Positions 25,999 through 36,867 of a stretch of 64,000 nucleotides of DNA are shown piece by piece. Made by a program: the position numbers and the translations under genes. Every line of letters starts with the position of its first letter. The stretch's first letter is position 1. The notes under the pieces are model-generated. The model was not told the origin of the DNA. It ran no database searches and saw only the letters and a list, made by a program, of their open reading frames with translations. The stretch is from Epiperipatus broadwayi. Its lineage: Eukaryota; Onychophora; Udeonychophora; Euonychophora; Peripatidae. Location: assembly GCA_028023455.1 (NCBI GenBank), contig JAQFVV010000001.1, positions 20,393,611 through 20,457,610 on the forward strand, given 5' to 3'.

Positions 25999-26384
25999 TT
26001 ATGCTATTCCTTGCCACTCAGTGCTTATATTTAATTTCTCTCTATATTTCATGTTTGTGTCTGTATTACTTTTAATGCCTAGTTTTTAGCCTGTCTGTCT
26101 GTCTATTTGCCTACTCACCTATTTAAATTTAGTTTTATTAGTTAATTATGTATTTATGGTCTTAATTTATCATTTCATTCCCATAAATTAATTCATATTC
26201 AATGTTTCACATGAGAATCCCTTTCTTGGTTAGGTGTATAAATTGGTTGCTACTCAAGTAAATCCAACAGAGTTATACACGGTGGAATTTGTCAAAAGTT
26301 CACAAAAAAAATATTTTAATTTACCAATCCAATGGCAGGACCTCCTTAGAAACTCCTCTTTTGAGCCTGTATGATCTAAGCACC

Positions 26385-26700
26385 AGAATGCAATGGTCCA
26401 GGTTTTCCGCCAGAAGAGGGGGAATGCATCTCACTATGGTTGGACTTATCTCAGGTAGAATGCTGTGAATGACATGATGAAGTACCTAACCAAAGATCAT
26501 ATCCAACTCCAATGGGCTAGACTGTGGGTTTATACATTAAATTTAAATACAAATTAGGCTAGTTCATCTGCACCTAACCCTCTTTCAGATTCCATTACAC
26601 CTGAGTATTCAAACTCAGGAAAAATGTTGCCCTCAGCTCTTTTCAGGGGTGGATTTACTCTATATAGCAACTATTGAACCTCTATATAAGTTCTAATCAA
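26385..26700 (-). repeat. Unclassified dispersed repeat, copy B
   Basis: The reverse complement aligns along its length with copy A at 1263-1563. It is less AT-rich than its surroundings. No coding motif is convincing; a short frame shared with copy C (CIPPLLAENLDH against CVPHLLVEKPDH) could be coincidence. Confidence 0.55.
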
Positions 26701-26929
26701 AGATCCATCCAACCATATTACTATACTATTGAGTAATAAGAAAGTGTGTGTACTCTCCAGTTATTAATTGATGAATGAATGAATAAATATTAAAACAACT
26801 TTAAAAAAAAAATTTAAAAAAAAAAAATAAAAAAATATTAATGATTAAAAGTGACAAGGCATGAAATATTTACAAAGCAGATAAAATTAATAACAAAAAA
26901 ACAACTTCTTACACCTTTTAAGCAAAAAT

Positions 26930-26931
<2 letters not shown>

Positions 26932-26964
<33 letters not shown>

Positions 26965-26974
26965 TATTATTATA

Positions 26975-27012
<38 letters not shown>
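26932..27012. repeat. Compound microsatellite (CAT)n-(TTA)n
   Basis: About eleven CAT then about sixteen TTA/ATT triplets, inside the left arm of the foldback element. Confidence 0.9.
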
Positions 27013-27013
<1 letters not shown>

Positions 27014-27040
27014 ACAGTTTCAACTGTTCCTCACATAGAA

Positions 27041-27082
27041 TGAGATCTGAATAAGTCTGCGGGAAACAGTCAAAACTGTTAT
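27041..27082 (+). ncRNA. Degenerate hammerhead-like motif in foldback
   Basis: CTGAATAAG (27047-27055) corresponds to the CTGATGAAG core with two changes. GTCTG/CAGTC forms stem II with one mismatch around CGGGAAA, then AAAACTGTT replaces GAAACTGTT. It closely resembles the motif at 51.2 kb, which supports common descent. It is unlikely to be active. Confidence 0.4.
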
Positions 27083-27121
27083 AATAATAAATATTTTTCC
27101 TTAAAAGGTGTAAGAAGTTGT

Positions 27122-28289
27122 GATTATTTTGAAAAGATATATTGTTGTATATGAAGAAACAAAATTAAGGAAGAGGAAGAAGGAAAAAGTGGTTACAGAA
27201 TTATATAACAAATAAAATCATTAATTCATTATTACAATGATTGTGCAGCTATTTTACAGTATTATATCAATGTATGTACAATAACTTCATTATCCAGTTC
27301 CAGCTGTAGATGTTCCACCTTCTTTGGGGATCCCCAACTATGTACAACTTTCCTATGGTTGATAGAAAAGAACATTCATGCTGGAGGATTAGTCACTCAT
27401 ACAGAATAAACAAATATAAATGATCATTAGTTAACAAAAAAAATAAATATATAAACAACATGAATTCTGTCCTGTAGTAGTAAATATACTTAATATGGAA
27501 TAGTATAAATAAATCTTAACTCATTCCATATCATAATAGTGATGATGATGAATATCATGTCACTATGGATGGAGAGCTGACCTAAACTTTATTTAATCAA
27601 AAAAAAAAATTTTGTCTAACTTAACAACCTTCCTCCCTTGTACTTTCTGGGTTTCAATTACAGTGGACTCTTCCAGGTTGTAAATATTTAGGTTTTAAAG
27701 TACAGAAGTGAAATAAAAATAGAATCTACAAAATTATATACATATAAAAAAAATAATACATAATAAATTAAAACTTTCTGCAAAACAACTTGATTAATGT
27801 CCATGAATTTGGCATATAATGTCTTTCATACATAGTCTGTCTCTCTTCAGGTCAATAAGTCATGCATTACTCATAGGAACTGCTCAGTGACACATTTGAA
27901 ATGATATCATTTCGATCTTGTTATTGTTTTCATTCTGAATCCATCTTGAAGCAGTCGGATCTGAGTTCGATCCTAGCTTCATGTTAGTTACCCTAATACT
28001 AACCTTAAATTTCCGATGCAATGGGGCTTTATACGTTCAATCCACGCTAATTTCCATAATGAATAATTTATTTCAAATGTGTATTAAAATCAATTAGTTT
28101 CAGTTTAAAATTGAGCAATTCTCTTAATAAATTCATGATAAAATATTCATGAATTTATATATATTACAATTGCGTGGATTGTGCGTATATATTTGTAAAT
28201 ATTTAAATATATATAATTTTCGAAAGTTTCATTGCGTCGGGAATACTTGTTTTTTTTTGTACTTTTAAATAATTTGTTAAAGTTTGCGA
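27122..28289. other. No gene seen
   Basis: Mixed AT-rich sequence. A B-box-like GAGTTCGATCC near 27973 has no A box at the right distance. Confidence 0.5.
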
Positions 28290-28505
28290 TTAAAAGCTAC
28301 ATTCCTTCCATGGGCTTTCAAATTCTCAAAAACAACAGTAAAGTTTTATTAATTAAAAAAAGATAAGAATTCAATTTCTAATTAAAATCATTTCAGATTT
28401 TAAGAATTCATTTTCTAATTGGGAAAGGAATTCAAAAAAATTAGTCTAATTAGGAAAGGAATTCAATAATTAGTTTGAAAGCCTTACCGAAGGAATGTAT
28501 TGGAA
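28290..28505. repeat. Short inverted-repeat (foldback) unit
   Basis: TACATTCCTTC..GGCTTTCAAA at 28297-28323 is inverted at 28474-28500, flanking four GAATTC-containing sub-repeats. It is MITE-like; the family is unknown. Confidence 0.45.
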
Positions 28506-29498
28506 AACAACTAATTGATAATAAAATGAGCGCTAGCCTTAAGGCATCTGGACAATATATATAGCCCTGAAAAGTCAGAAAAAAAAGATCAAGCTTTGTT
28601 GTAGAGTAGTGCAGTGAACTCTGTGCGTATAATAATTGTATTTCATCATGATAGTCGGCTAAAACATCAGGAATCTGGCTACGGTTCCTAAAGTCCCGAG
28701 AAATCATCACTGGAGCTGCTGAACCTTTTCCGGATCGATCATTCTGCTAACATCATGAAAAGCTACTAAAATGCTATTCCAATAATCAACCAAATGGTGC
28801 CTACGTTTTAACAACCTGGAGGTGTGACTTAAGGACCAGCACGGAAGGGGTAATATATGTTTCTATAATGAACGTTAAACTTTCTGGCCAGTTCGAACTT
28901 TATTTTACACTCCTCCTTATTAAGAGCTCTTTTATTCTTTAATGTAAAATCTTTGTAACACCCTTTATTTCTAAAATGCTACTGTAAATATATAACGTAA
29001 TTCTTTAAATCTCTAGTCTTTAAACTTTTCTTTTCTTACCTGGCGGTTCGTTTAATATATATATGTTAGTGTGTTTTTTAGATGTCGCTATTTAAAAATT
29101 ATATGCCAATAATCTTTCAACTCGATGAGCTCCTTGATTCCATTTGCCTCACGCAAATAATATAACATTAATTTCAAATAGTAATTCTCGCCCATTAGAA
29201 CTAAATTGATAAGTTCTATTAATCATCGAGTCGAAAGAAAATATTACAGGTTTACTATTTTTACATTTAGCTAATAATAAATTATTAGCTCAATTTTTCA
29301 CCTATGTCCCCAGCTCCTATCTAAGTTATAAGTATTTATATATATTCACATAATGTTAAATGATTTTCTTGTTCCACTAATATTTATTTATGCAAATATA
29401 ATCTTTAATGTCTTATTGCAAAAAGGGTCGATAAAGGGTTAAATGTATTTTAATTCCACTTTTGTTATTTTATATTAATATTCAGGAAGGGCACGATA
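28506..29498. other. GC/CpG-elevated region without a recognised gene
   Basis: 28500-28900 is less AT-rich than the surroundings and has a TATATATAGCCC box. The minus strand has an 87-codon open frame that matches nothing I know. It could be an LTR or promoter remnant; no repeats of LTR type were found. Confidence 0.35.
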
Positions 29499-29983
29499 TT
29501 AAGGCATAGTTAACATAGTTTCCAATACTTTCAAATAGTTTTCTTAAAGCTCGTTTGACTTTAATTAATTGGTCAAGTCATCACGTAGAGCATTCTACAT
29601 GGGTTTTATTTTCAACGATGACTACCAAGTCATCATCATCAAACGTTGCTGACGTAGGGCCATCTTCCGCTCCGTTAGGCTGGTCGGTGATCATTCTCTT
29701 ATTTAAATTTTTCCAGGAAGAAAGTACTTCCTTTCCGATTCATTAGTCAAAGGGCGTAAGACTTGCCAAATGCAAGCCGCCATAAGACTTCGATCATCGA
29801 CTAGCGATCATCTTTAAATTTGACTCTCTGCCTCGTAATTCGTCAAGCACCGTTGCATTTTTGTCCCGGTAAAACCCGCTCCGTACTCGTAATTCGTGAT
29901 GAAGTGATTTAAATTAAAGTCGAACCAATTCTCAAATATTTAATTAAATAAGTTTTCAAATAAAGATTAAAGTTATGCCTTAA
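29499..29983. mobile_element. TTAA-bounded MITE with long imperfect terminal inverted repeats
   Basis: TTAAGGCATAGTTA at the left faces TAACTTTATGCCTTAA-like sequence at the right: TTAA lies at both ends (29499-29502, 29980-29983) with GGCATA as the first bases of the inverted repeat. Inversion continues imperfectly for roughly 100 bp (GACTTTAATT, CATCACG on both sides). TTAA duplication is the mark of piggyBac-type transposition. The centre is CpG-rich and carries only a 37-codon minus-strand frame ending in TGA, so the element is non-autonomous. Confidence 0.55.
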
Positions 29984-31659
29984 AATACGTTTGTCTATGA
30001 ATAGATTTCCAAATGTGAAGATAAATCTCATATTCCACCGTAATAAAATTAGAACAATCATTTCCGTTCTAAATAAATACCTTTATCCACCTTTATATTT
30101 TCTTGTTGGGGGCATAGACATAGAATTCCAATATTGCGTAATTTCCATTGGCATATGATAAGGACCGCTACTCTGATTATATTTATAAATGCTTTTAAAG
30201 ACTAGAGGTAACTAATGCTATTTATATTTTATTGAACAAAACAAATTATTATTAGTATTAAATATTTTCTAACATACTTGGTTTCTTAGTTCATCATTCT
30301 TTTATAATTATTTAAATGTTAATACCCGCTGTCTGTGTTGGCAACCCGAACATACATATGATTGATTTAAAAAGTATTCAAAGTAATTAATTATTAGATA
30401 TTGTGTCTGTAAAAGTATCTATCCTCACCAAGTTGAGTATTCTTGGGATAGATGTGTGTTCTGTATCTGAGTGTGAGTTGGGTTTGAATTAGTTTTGAAA
30501 AAAGGGGGGGGTAGACATTTAAGACAGGAAAATTTATATTTTTTAGGCATTATACAGATGAATATTAAATCATTGCTCTTATGGTCAGGGACAATAGCAT
30601 TCTGGCCCTATGACAATGCTAAATTAGCCAGAATACATTGCTCTGCAGTTTATAAAAGATTTAAATTTCCTTAATTGGCTATTTGTTATTTCATGGCTTT
30701 TATAAGAAAAGAATTATATTCATCATTTATATATATATGCTGGCGATGTTCTATTTTTTTCTTTTATCAAAGTCCAAATAATAGTGCAGTTTTTATTTTA
30801 AAAGTCAATTTAAAATCAGTTCTAATATTTTTATCCAACTGCAAGAATCGATCAATTTTTTTTTTTCAGTTTAAATATAGACAATAGTTTTTATAATTTT
30901 GTGCTACGAAGATTAGATGAATAATTTGGAATGTTCAAATAAGTCATACATATTCTCTTAGATTCAAACATCTGATTTTCAGATGTTGGTGTTATACAGC
31001 TATTATATCCTTTTCAAAATAATAAAAGATAACAGAAATGAATGAGTTTTCTTTTATACTGGGCTTAGTTCCCATTGTTTAGTATACTTTCATTTCTATT
31101 TCCATTGCTGTATGTGTCTATTGTTGTGCATATTATATTGATTGTAAGTAAAAAGAAAATTATGTAATAGAATTCTGCTTTCACTTTCCGCATTTGGTTT
31201 ACCTAGTGGCTGGCTTGACATTATGTCATTGCTATGTTTACTGAGTTTAAGTCTTGTATGTGACATAAAAATACATTCACATTTAATTCATTATTGGCAT
31301 ACATATATATTTGTATGACTTCTTTAACTAGGGTTTTTATTCCATTAGACAAGGAAAATTAGACTATTGTGACATTTATTTAAAATAGTATTTAATAAAA
31401 TAAACATTTTGCGTATATATGTGTGTGTGTGTGTTTACTCTATAAAATGATAACGCATGCTCAACCACATATTAGCTAATCTTGAATTTTAAATGAGCTT
31501 GGTTTGGTGGTGTGAGCAAACAAAGGCTGGACTTAATCAGATTGTATGCTACCCTCACAATAGTATCTTGCAGTGCACCTGTAAAGACTTTATCCACATA
31601 GCATATGAATATATAATTTTCCTATAGATCTAACATAGGGTATATTGTTTATTTCTTAT
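29984..31659. other. No gene seen
   Basis: AT-rich; a seven-G run near 30506 and a (GT)n run near 31420 are the only notable features. Confidence 0.5.
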
Positions 31660-31990
31660 AAACCAAGGTCTGATTACATACAACTGCACTAATGGATAAG
31701 ACATTTACCATGCTTTTATCATTTCATATTCATAATCTTTGTATGTAGTTACGGTGTCATTATCTATCTAAGATAAGAATTCTATAAAAAAACTCTGCTT
31801 TACATGAATTTGTATTTTTATTTCTTAATAATTCATTGATTACTTTTATTGACACTTTATGGTAACTGATCCATAAAGTTTTGTTACATCAAAATAGGCC
31901 ATTCTATGTTGATTGGAAATAAATTTTGTCAAACTTATCATAAAATCGTTATTTGAATTCATGGACATTATTAAAAACACTACTATTTCC
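31660..31990 (-). pseudogene. Penelope-like element fragment, family 3, inverted partner
   Basis: The reverse complement of 31660-31800 aligns with 32090-32240 on the plus strand (CTTATCCATTA, GTATGTA.TCAGA and ATAATGACA blocks). The match continues through an AATTATTAAGAAA segment. It is a second truncated copy joined head to head with the plus-strand copy. Stops throughout; too short and decayed for domain calls. Confidence 0.5.
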
Positions 31991-32029
31991 AACCAATATT
32001 CAACGGCTTTTGATGTATTAGAACTAGAG

Positions 32030-33256
32030 ATGGGTTAACTACAAAGAATCAATAAAAAAATCAACAAACTATTAAGAAACAAAAATACAAATACATATAA
32101 AAGGGAATTTATTTTAGAGTATTTAACTTAAATAAATAATGACATGGTAGCTACATACAACAGTCATGACTATGACATGACAAAATCGTTGCTAATGGCT
32201 TATCCATTATTGCAATTGTATGTAGTCAGATCCTGGTTTATAAAGAAACAAATGTAGCAGATCCTATATTAGATACACAGGAATATTATTTATACATATG
32301 CTATGTGGATATCTTCATAAGTACACAGAAGACAAAATCAATCACATTTTCAATAAATTGAACATAAATTCAGGATTGAATTGGACTGTAGAACTGGAGA
32401 AAATAATCAAATCCAATATCTTGATTTAAAATTAAAGCAGACACATAATCCACTCCAATATAAAATAATGATTAACCCCCCTTCCCATATCAGAGGATGC
32501 ATAGATATAAAATAGCAAATACCCACATCTCATTAATTTGCAGGATTAAAAATCTTTTTATATTGCAATTATTATTTGTGTCAATATAAATCTGATAGAA
32601 CATAGAACATTATGTGGCTGACTAGATAAAAGCAGGATATAACAGAATGGACATATAGAACAATTAAAAAATATTAATAATTCATAAGACTGTTAATCAT
32701 AGAGATAATAATAAAATTTTGGGTTGCTCTATCATATTTATCATATATGGGTAATAAAATAGTACAAATTTACTCAAACAAATTTAAAGTCAGATTCAGA
32801 ATCACCATAAATTTAAATAAGTTTATTAACAACACAAAGGATAAAATTCTAACACTGGACTAGACAAATGTAGTTTATGCTGTAAACTGCAGCCCAAAAG
32901 ATTGTTCATATGTATAGTATGATGAGATGAAGGCAAATCTTAGAACTAGAACGACTCAGCATTCTCTAATATATAGAAAATCTCAAACAAAGTCCAACAC
33001 CACTAATTCATCAATCTTTTATAATCACAAAAGAGAATACAGTCATAGGTATGATCTGGGTGTATTAAAATTATGTGCGAAAAGCAAAATGATAGCAAAT
33101 GTAAAATAAAAGAGGTGTGGTTCATTACACAAAATGAATATGTAATGAACCACAAATCAAATAGTATTCAAATCAGCACAAAATTAACATCCTCAGCAGA
33201 CTAACATGACTATAACATGAAAGCATTGAAAGTATACTTTGTGCAATAAATTTTCT
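32030..33256 (+). pseudogene. Penelope-like element fragment, family 3, copy 2
   Basis: This contains a decayed RT end (CYVDIF, a YVDD-like box with changes, near 32300; SGLNWTVELE near 32370) and a C-terminal region. The latter includes the 60-codon frame at 32927 (REYSHRYDLGVLKLC) and a WFITQNEYVMNHKSN-type tail near 33120-33170, as expected for the end of a GIY-YIG domain. Frames change repeatedly. The last 920 bp match the minus-strand fragment at 25036-25955, which shows that they are copies of one family. Confidence 0.55.
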
Positions 33257-34431
33257 TTATCATTGTGTGGATGTTCAAGTATAAACAAATACTTTCATTT
33301 CAAACAAGTTACAGAGATATTGCATGATGAAAAATAATTTAACAATTTCCCTTCCTCATTATAAAGCACTTGAGATATTAAACCAGCCACATATCACTAA
33401 AAATTTAAATATTAAATCTATTGCACTGTACATTAATATTAACATTTATGGCATGCACATATATTTAGCATATTTATTTTTATATAATCAAAAAATATTC
33501 TTACCTTTTTTTTTTTTTGACAAAAATCTATTTTCTAAAAATTGTGAAAAGATTGACATCAGCAGCTTTAATTAGTCTAGACTCTTCACCTTGGTCATTA
33601 AATAATATAATTTGCGTTAATAGTCAAAAATAAATTTAAAAAACTGATAAAATATTTATTTGTTTTATTTAATATAAAATAAATTTAAATCATATTAATA
33701 ATTATATTTGCATATTTTCCCTTTCAAATTTTTATTTTCAACACTTAAAAAAAAAAATACATATATAGACATCATTTCGGTTTCTAAATAATAAACAATG
33801 AATATTTTAAAATATAAAAAAATTTAAATATTGTTTTATCAAATTATAGCAACAAAAAAAAATAGATGAATTAAATCTGGTTTCATACAGCTAAACAAAA
33901 ATGCACAATTTTTTTTCAAGAATAATCAAATGGATTTAATTAATAAGTATTCAAGTAATGGAAGTAGCACAAATGGGCATAATCTGTGGTCTTTAAACTT
34001 CAGACTCCATCTTTCTACCACTGTACTGAACCGCACAGACAGAGTCTACCATATACTAAAACTAAAATTTAGAAGTATTGCACATACACCAAAACAATTT
34101 TACTGGTTAACAAAGCAAAATAAACATGGCCTACTGGCATCATGGAGAGACTAAAAAACTAATAGTGCTGCTTACTAATAGTAGAAATATCAAACAGTAG
34201 ATTAAAAAGTTTTTGCTCTGTTAACTAGTAAAAAAAAATGTATTTACTAAATAAATAAAAAAAGATCAAAATAAAAATAGCATGTTTAGGTCAATTAGCT
34301 TTATTAATTTACAGGTTATTTATTTGTGTTTTTTCTTTAATTTTACTTTTAAAATGCATATTATTTAATCACTGTGTTTATGATTCTTCAATGTATATAT
34401 ATTCAAAATTAAATTATATATATATATAACT
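33257..34431. other. AT-rich, no supported gene
   Basis: A 74-codon frame at 33930 has somewhat better composition, but no recognisable domain or splice sites. Confidence 0.4.
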
Positions 34432-34483
34432 TAATTGATTTATTTCAACATTTTGAATGTTGGCTAAGAAGATGTTTTATTGA

Positions 34484-34534
<51 letters not shown>

Positions 34535-34599
34535 CAATGAGCTTGCTTTTGGCTAGTTAAACCAGATTCAATGTTTAAAACATTGAAATAAATCAATTA
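34432..34599. mobile_element. Small foldback element with (TG)n centre
   Basis: The first and last 17 bp (TAATTGATTTATTTCAA and its exact complement) are perfectly inverted. Inside each arm is a small palindrome, CAACATT/AATGTTG on the left and CAATGTTT/AAACATTG on the right. A (TG)n run at 34498-34531 lies in the middle. Read outward, both arms have a stem followed by GAAATAAATC, the arrangement seen in the hammerhead-like foldbacks, but no CTGATGA core is left. Confidence 0.5.
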
Positions 34600-35737
34600 T
34601 AATTAGTATAAGAATAGGAAAAAAAATATTTGAACATATAACTTAAGTAAATTATAACTGTTGTTGCTAAAATAATAAAATGGAATGACTTTGAAAATTT
34701 GAAGATTTGTCAGATTAATGGTATTCTGTCTACATAAAGATTATGTTCTTTTTTAAAAAATCATGTATCGGTTGATCAAAGAATGAAATAGATCTATTTA
34801 AATAATTTTTAAAATATCAATGATCAAGTAATACAAATAAACTAATGAAAAAAAAAAATACAATAAAAAAAATTAAAAATAAGTACATTTAACTTTAATG
34901 CAGACATTTGAAAAAGTTGTTAAAATAAAATTGTCCCTCCCTTTATAAATAAAATCCATCACTTATCACAAGCAATTGATACAGTAAACTAACAACAAAA
35001 TTTCATCTTGAGTTCTCTAATTGAAATTTTTAATAAATATGCATTTTAGGATAGACAAAATTAATCTTATCAAACAACAATCTTCATTTCATAGATTACA
35101 TTAAATTTCTTATTGTTTTTAAATAAGCCTAATGCACAATGAAATTTATAATATTTTGAATTTCATATCAATCAGCACCAATATCAATTTATTTATTATT
35201 CTACAAATCATTGTAAATCAAGAGATTTATATTCTACAATACAATATCTAATAATATAAAATTTCGATTAATATAGTATCATCTCACATTATAACATAAA
35301 CAAAGATTTTATTAAAAACAAAAACTGATATTGTTTCAAGTAGTCATTATGTAATTTAAGACAACAGAATGTACTTTATGCTTCAACAATGTTATTTAAG
35401 TGATTTGCATGTTGATTTTAATATAATAATTGAAAAAAGATTACCAAGAATCTATTACTTCTACTGAACTACTACTATTAAAACAAAATTAACATTTTTG
35501 ATTTTAATTAGAGCATTCTAAAAACTATGAATAATATTTAAATTACCTTCTATTTGATAATGACTGATATTAATGAAAGAATCAAATGAATGATTAGTAA
35601 TAATCATTAGTATATTTATCTGAAAGGAATAGTGTCAAAGTTGTGAGTGGAGGGAGTTTGACAATGGTAAATGAAAATATAACAATTTACTCTAGATAAA
35701 TAATTTGCATATAATAGAGATATATATCAGAGATAGT
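34600..35737. other. AT-rich, no gene seen
   Basis: Nothing beyond A/T runs could be supported. Confidence 0.5.
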
Positions 35738-35792
35738 GACCTGGGCCGAGTGATTAGTGCTGGTTCAGCACGAAATGCATCTTGGGGGGGTC
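35738..35792 (+). ncRNA. Stand-alone hammerhead-ribozyme-like motif, variant core
   Basis: All three helices can be drawn. Stem I is GACC/GGTC plus CCGA/TTGG, separated by a G-rich internal loop. Stem II is GTGCTG/CAGCAC with a GTT loop. GAAA is at 35772-35775, and ATGCAT forms a self-complementary stem III. C at 35781 would be the cleavage nucleotide. The first core strand is GTGATTA instead of CTGATGA: C3 to G and G8 to T. It is a GC-rich island in AT-rich DNA with no PLE coding sequence beside it. Confidence 0.5.
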
Positions 35793-36867
35793 ATTTCTCT
35801 TTTATTATATCTTTATTTATATGAATTTAAAAAGAAAGAGGAAGTATGGAGGTGTTTATTATATCTATATCATAATTACTGTTTAACACTTATATATAAA
35901 AGTTCAAAAAAAGCAATAATATAAAACTAAAGAAAAAATATATCCATTAGAAATTAAGCAATACTCTTGATTTCATGTGATTTGGCCACATATACAGACA
36001 AAAATAAATAAAGTAATGGTTTATTGCTTGAGAGTTCATAAGAAGTTTGAGCAACGTAAGGGTCAGAGCTGAGTCCATAGACACAATTTATCACTTGTCT
36101 GCATCAAACTACTAAAAGCCAATAGAATTTTATGTAATAGCAGTTAAGATATCCTAAGAGCATTATCCATAATCTCGTTTGCATATAAATAAAACTTGGA
36201 TTTTTTTTCCAGATAGTTAACAATTTATAAACATATATACAATTTTTTATATACATTTTATGTTAATCACACATTATTATCACTATATCACTTTTTAAAT
36301 AACAATAATAAATAAATAAGTATATATATATATATATATATATATCAGTTTTTCTAAATAGATGCTAAACTAAATATCCATTCAATTATTGTTTTGCATA
36401 AGTTATATAATAAATGTTAGCTGAAGCATAATACGGTTTAAACGGCATTGATTAGATAAATGTCTATGCACTGAACATAAAATAAAATTTGAATGTAATA
36501 AAATTTTTACCTAAATAAGAGATATGTCATACAGATGCTGAATTCATAAATTGGCTTTATTTTTATGCATAGATACATTAATATGTGGATACTTAATCAA
36601 ATCAAACTTGATCTCTAGCTTGAAGTAGCAATGATCATGGCTGAAATTGTTTTACTTTATCATACTGTGAGATAATCTAATTAATTAAAAAATTATATAG
36701 TGTTTATAACTTTGATGAAAAAAGAGAGAAGGCAGAGCAACCACCAAAAAAATGGACACAATTACTATAATAATAAATGTATTTTGAGCTATCTCAAAAT
36801 CGAAGAAGATTGTAAGTCATTCTAGAGAAAAGGTATTTACATGAATTGCAATGTCAATTTGATTGCA
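35793..36867. other. AT-rich spacer with (TA)n
   Basis: A (TA)n tract of about 13 units is at 36320-36345; no gene. Confidence 0.5.

Larger units (their letters stand above)
26901..27121. mobile_element. Foldback element made of two inverted PLE-type termini
   Basis: Outer arms 26901-26930 and 27091-27121 are inverted copies of a 30-bp segment with few mismatches. Inner arms 27011-27030 and 27061-27082 are also inverted (ATAACAGTTT..). The left arm holds a (CAT)n(TTA)n expansion at 26932-27012; the right arm has only a few ATA units at the same place. Both arms carry GAAAC/AAAAC followed by TGTTAT next to an ACAGT stem, the 3' half of a hammerhead-like motif, pointing outward. It looks like two short PLE ends joined head to head. 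Confidence 0.6.

Noticed and set aside
27960-27990. B-box-like GAGTTCGATCC, possible tRNA
   Set aside because: No A box at the required distance and no cloverleaf.
29555-29746. 63-codon plus-strand frame and a 37-codon minus-strand frame (MITDQPNGAEDGPTS) in a CpG-rich stretch, at first taken for a first exon with a CpG promoter
   Set aside because: Both lie inside the TTAA-bounded inverted-repeat element, the minus frame ends in TGA without a good donor, and no family is recognised.
33975-34045. Minus-strand CAGTACAGTGG, A-box-like, in a better-composed 74-codon frame
   Set aside because: B box is poor and the frame has no recognisable domain or splice sites.
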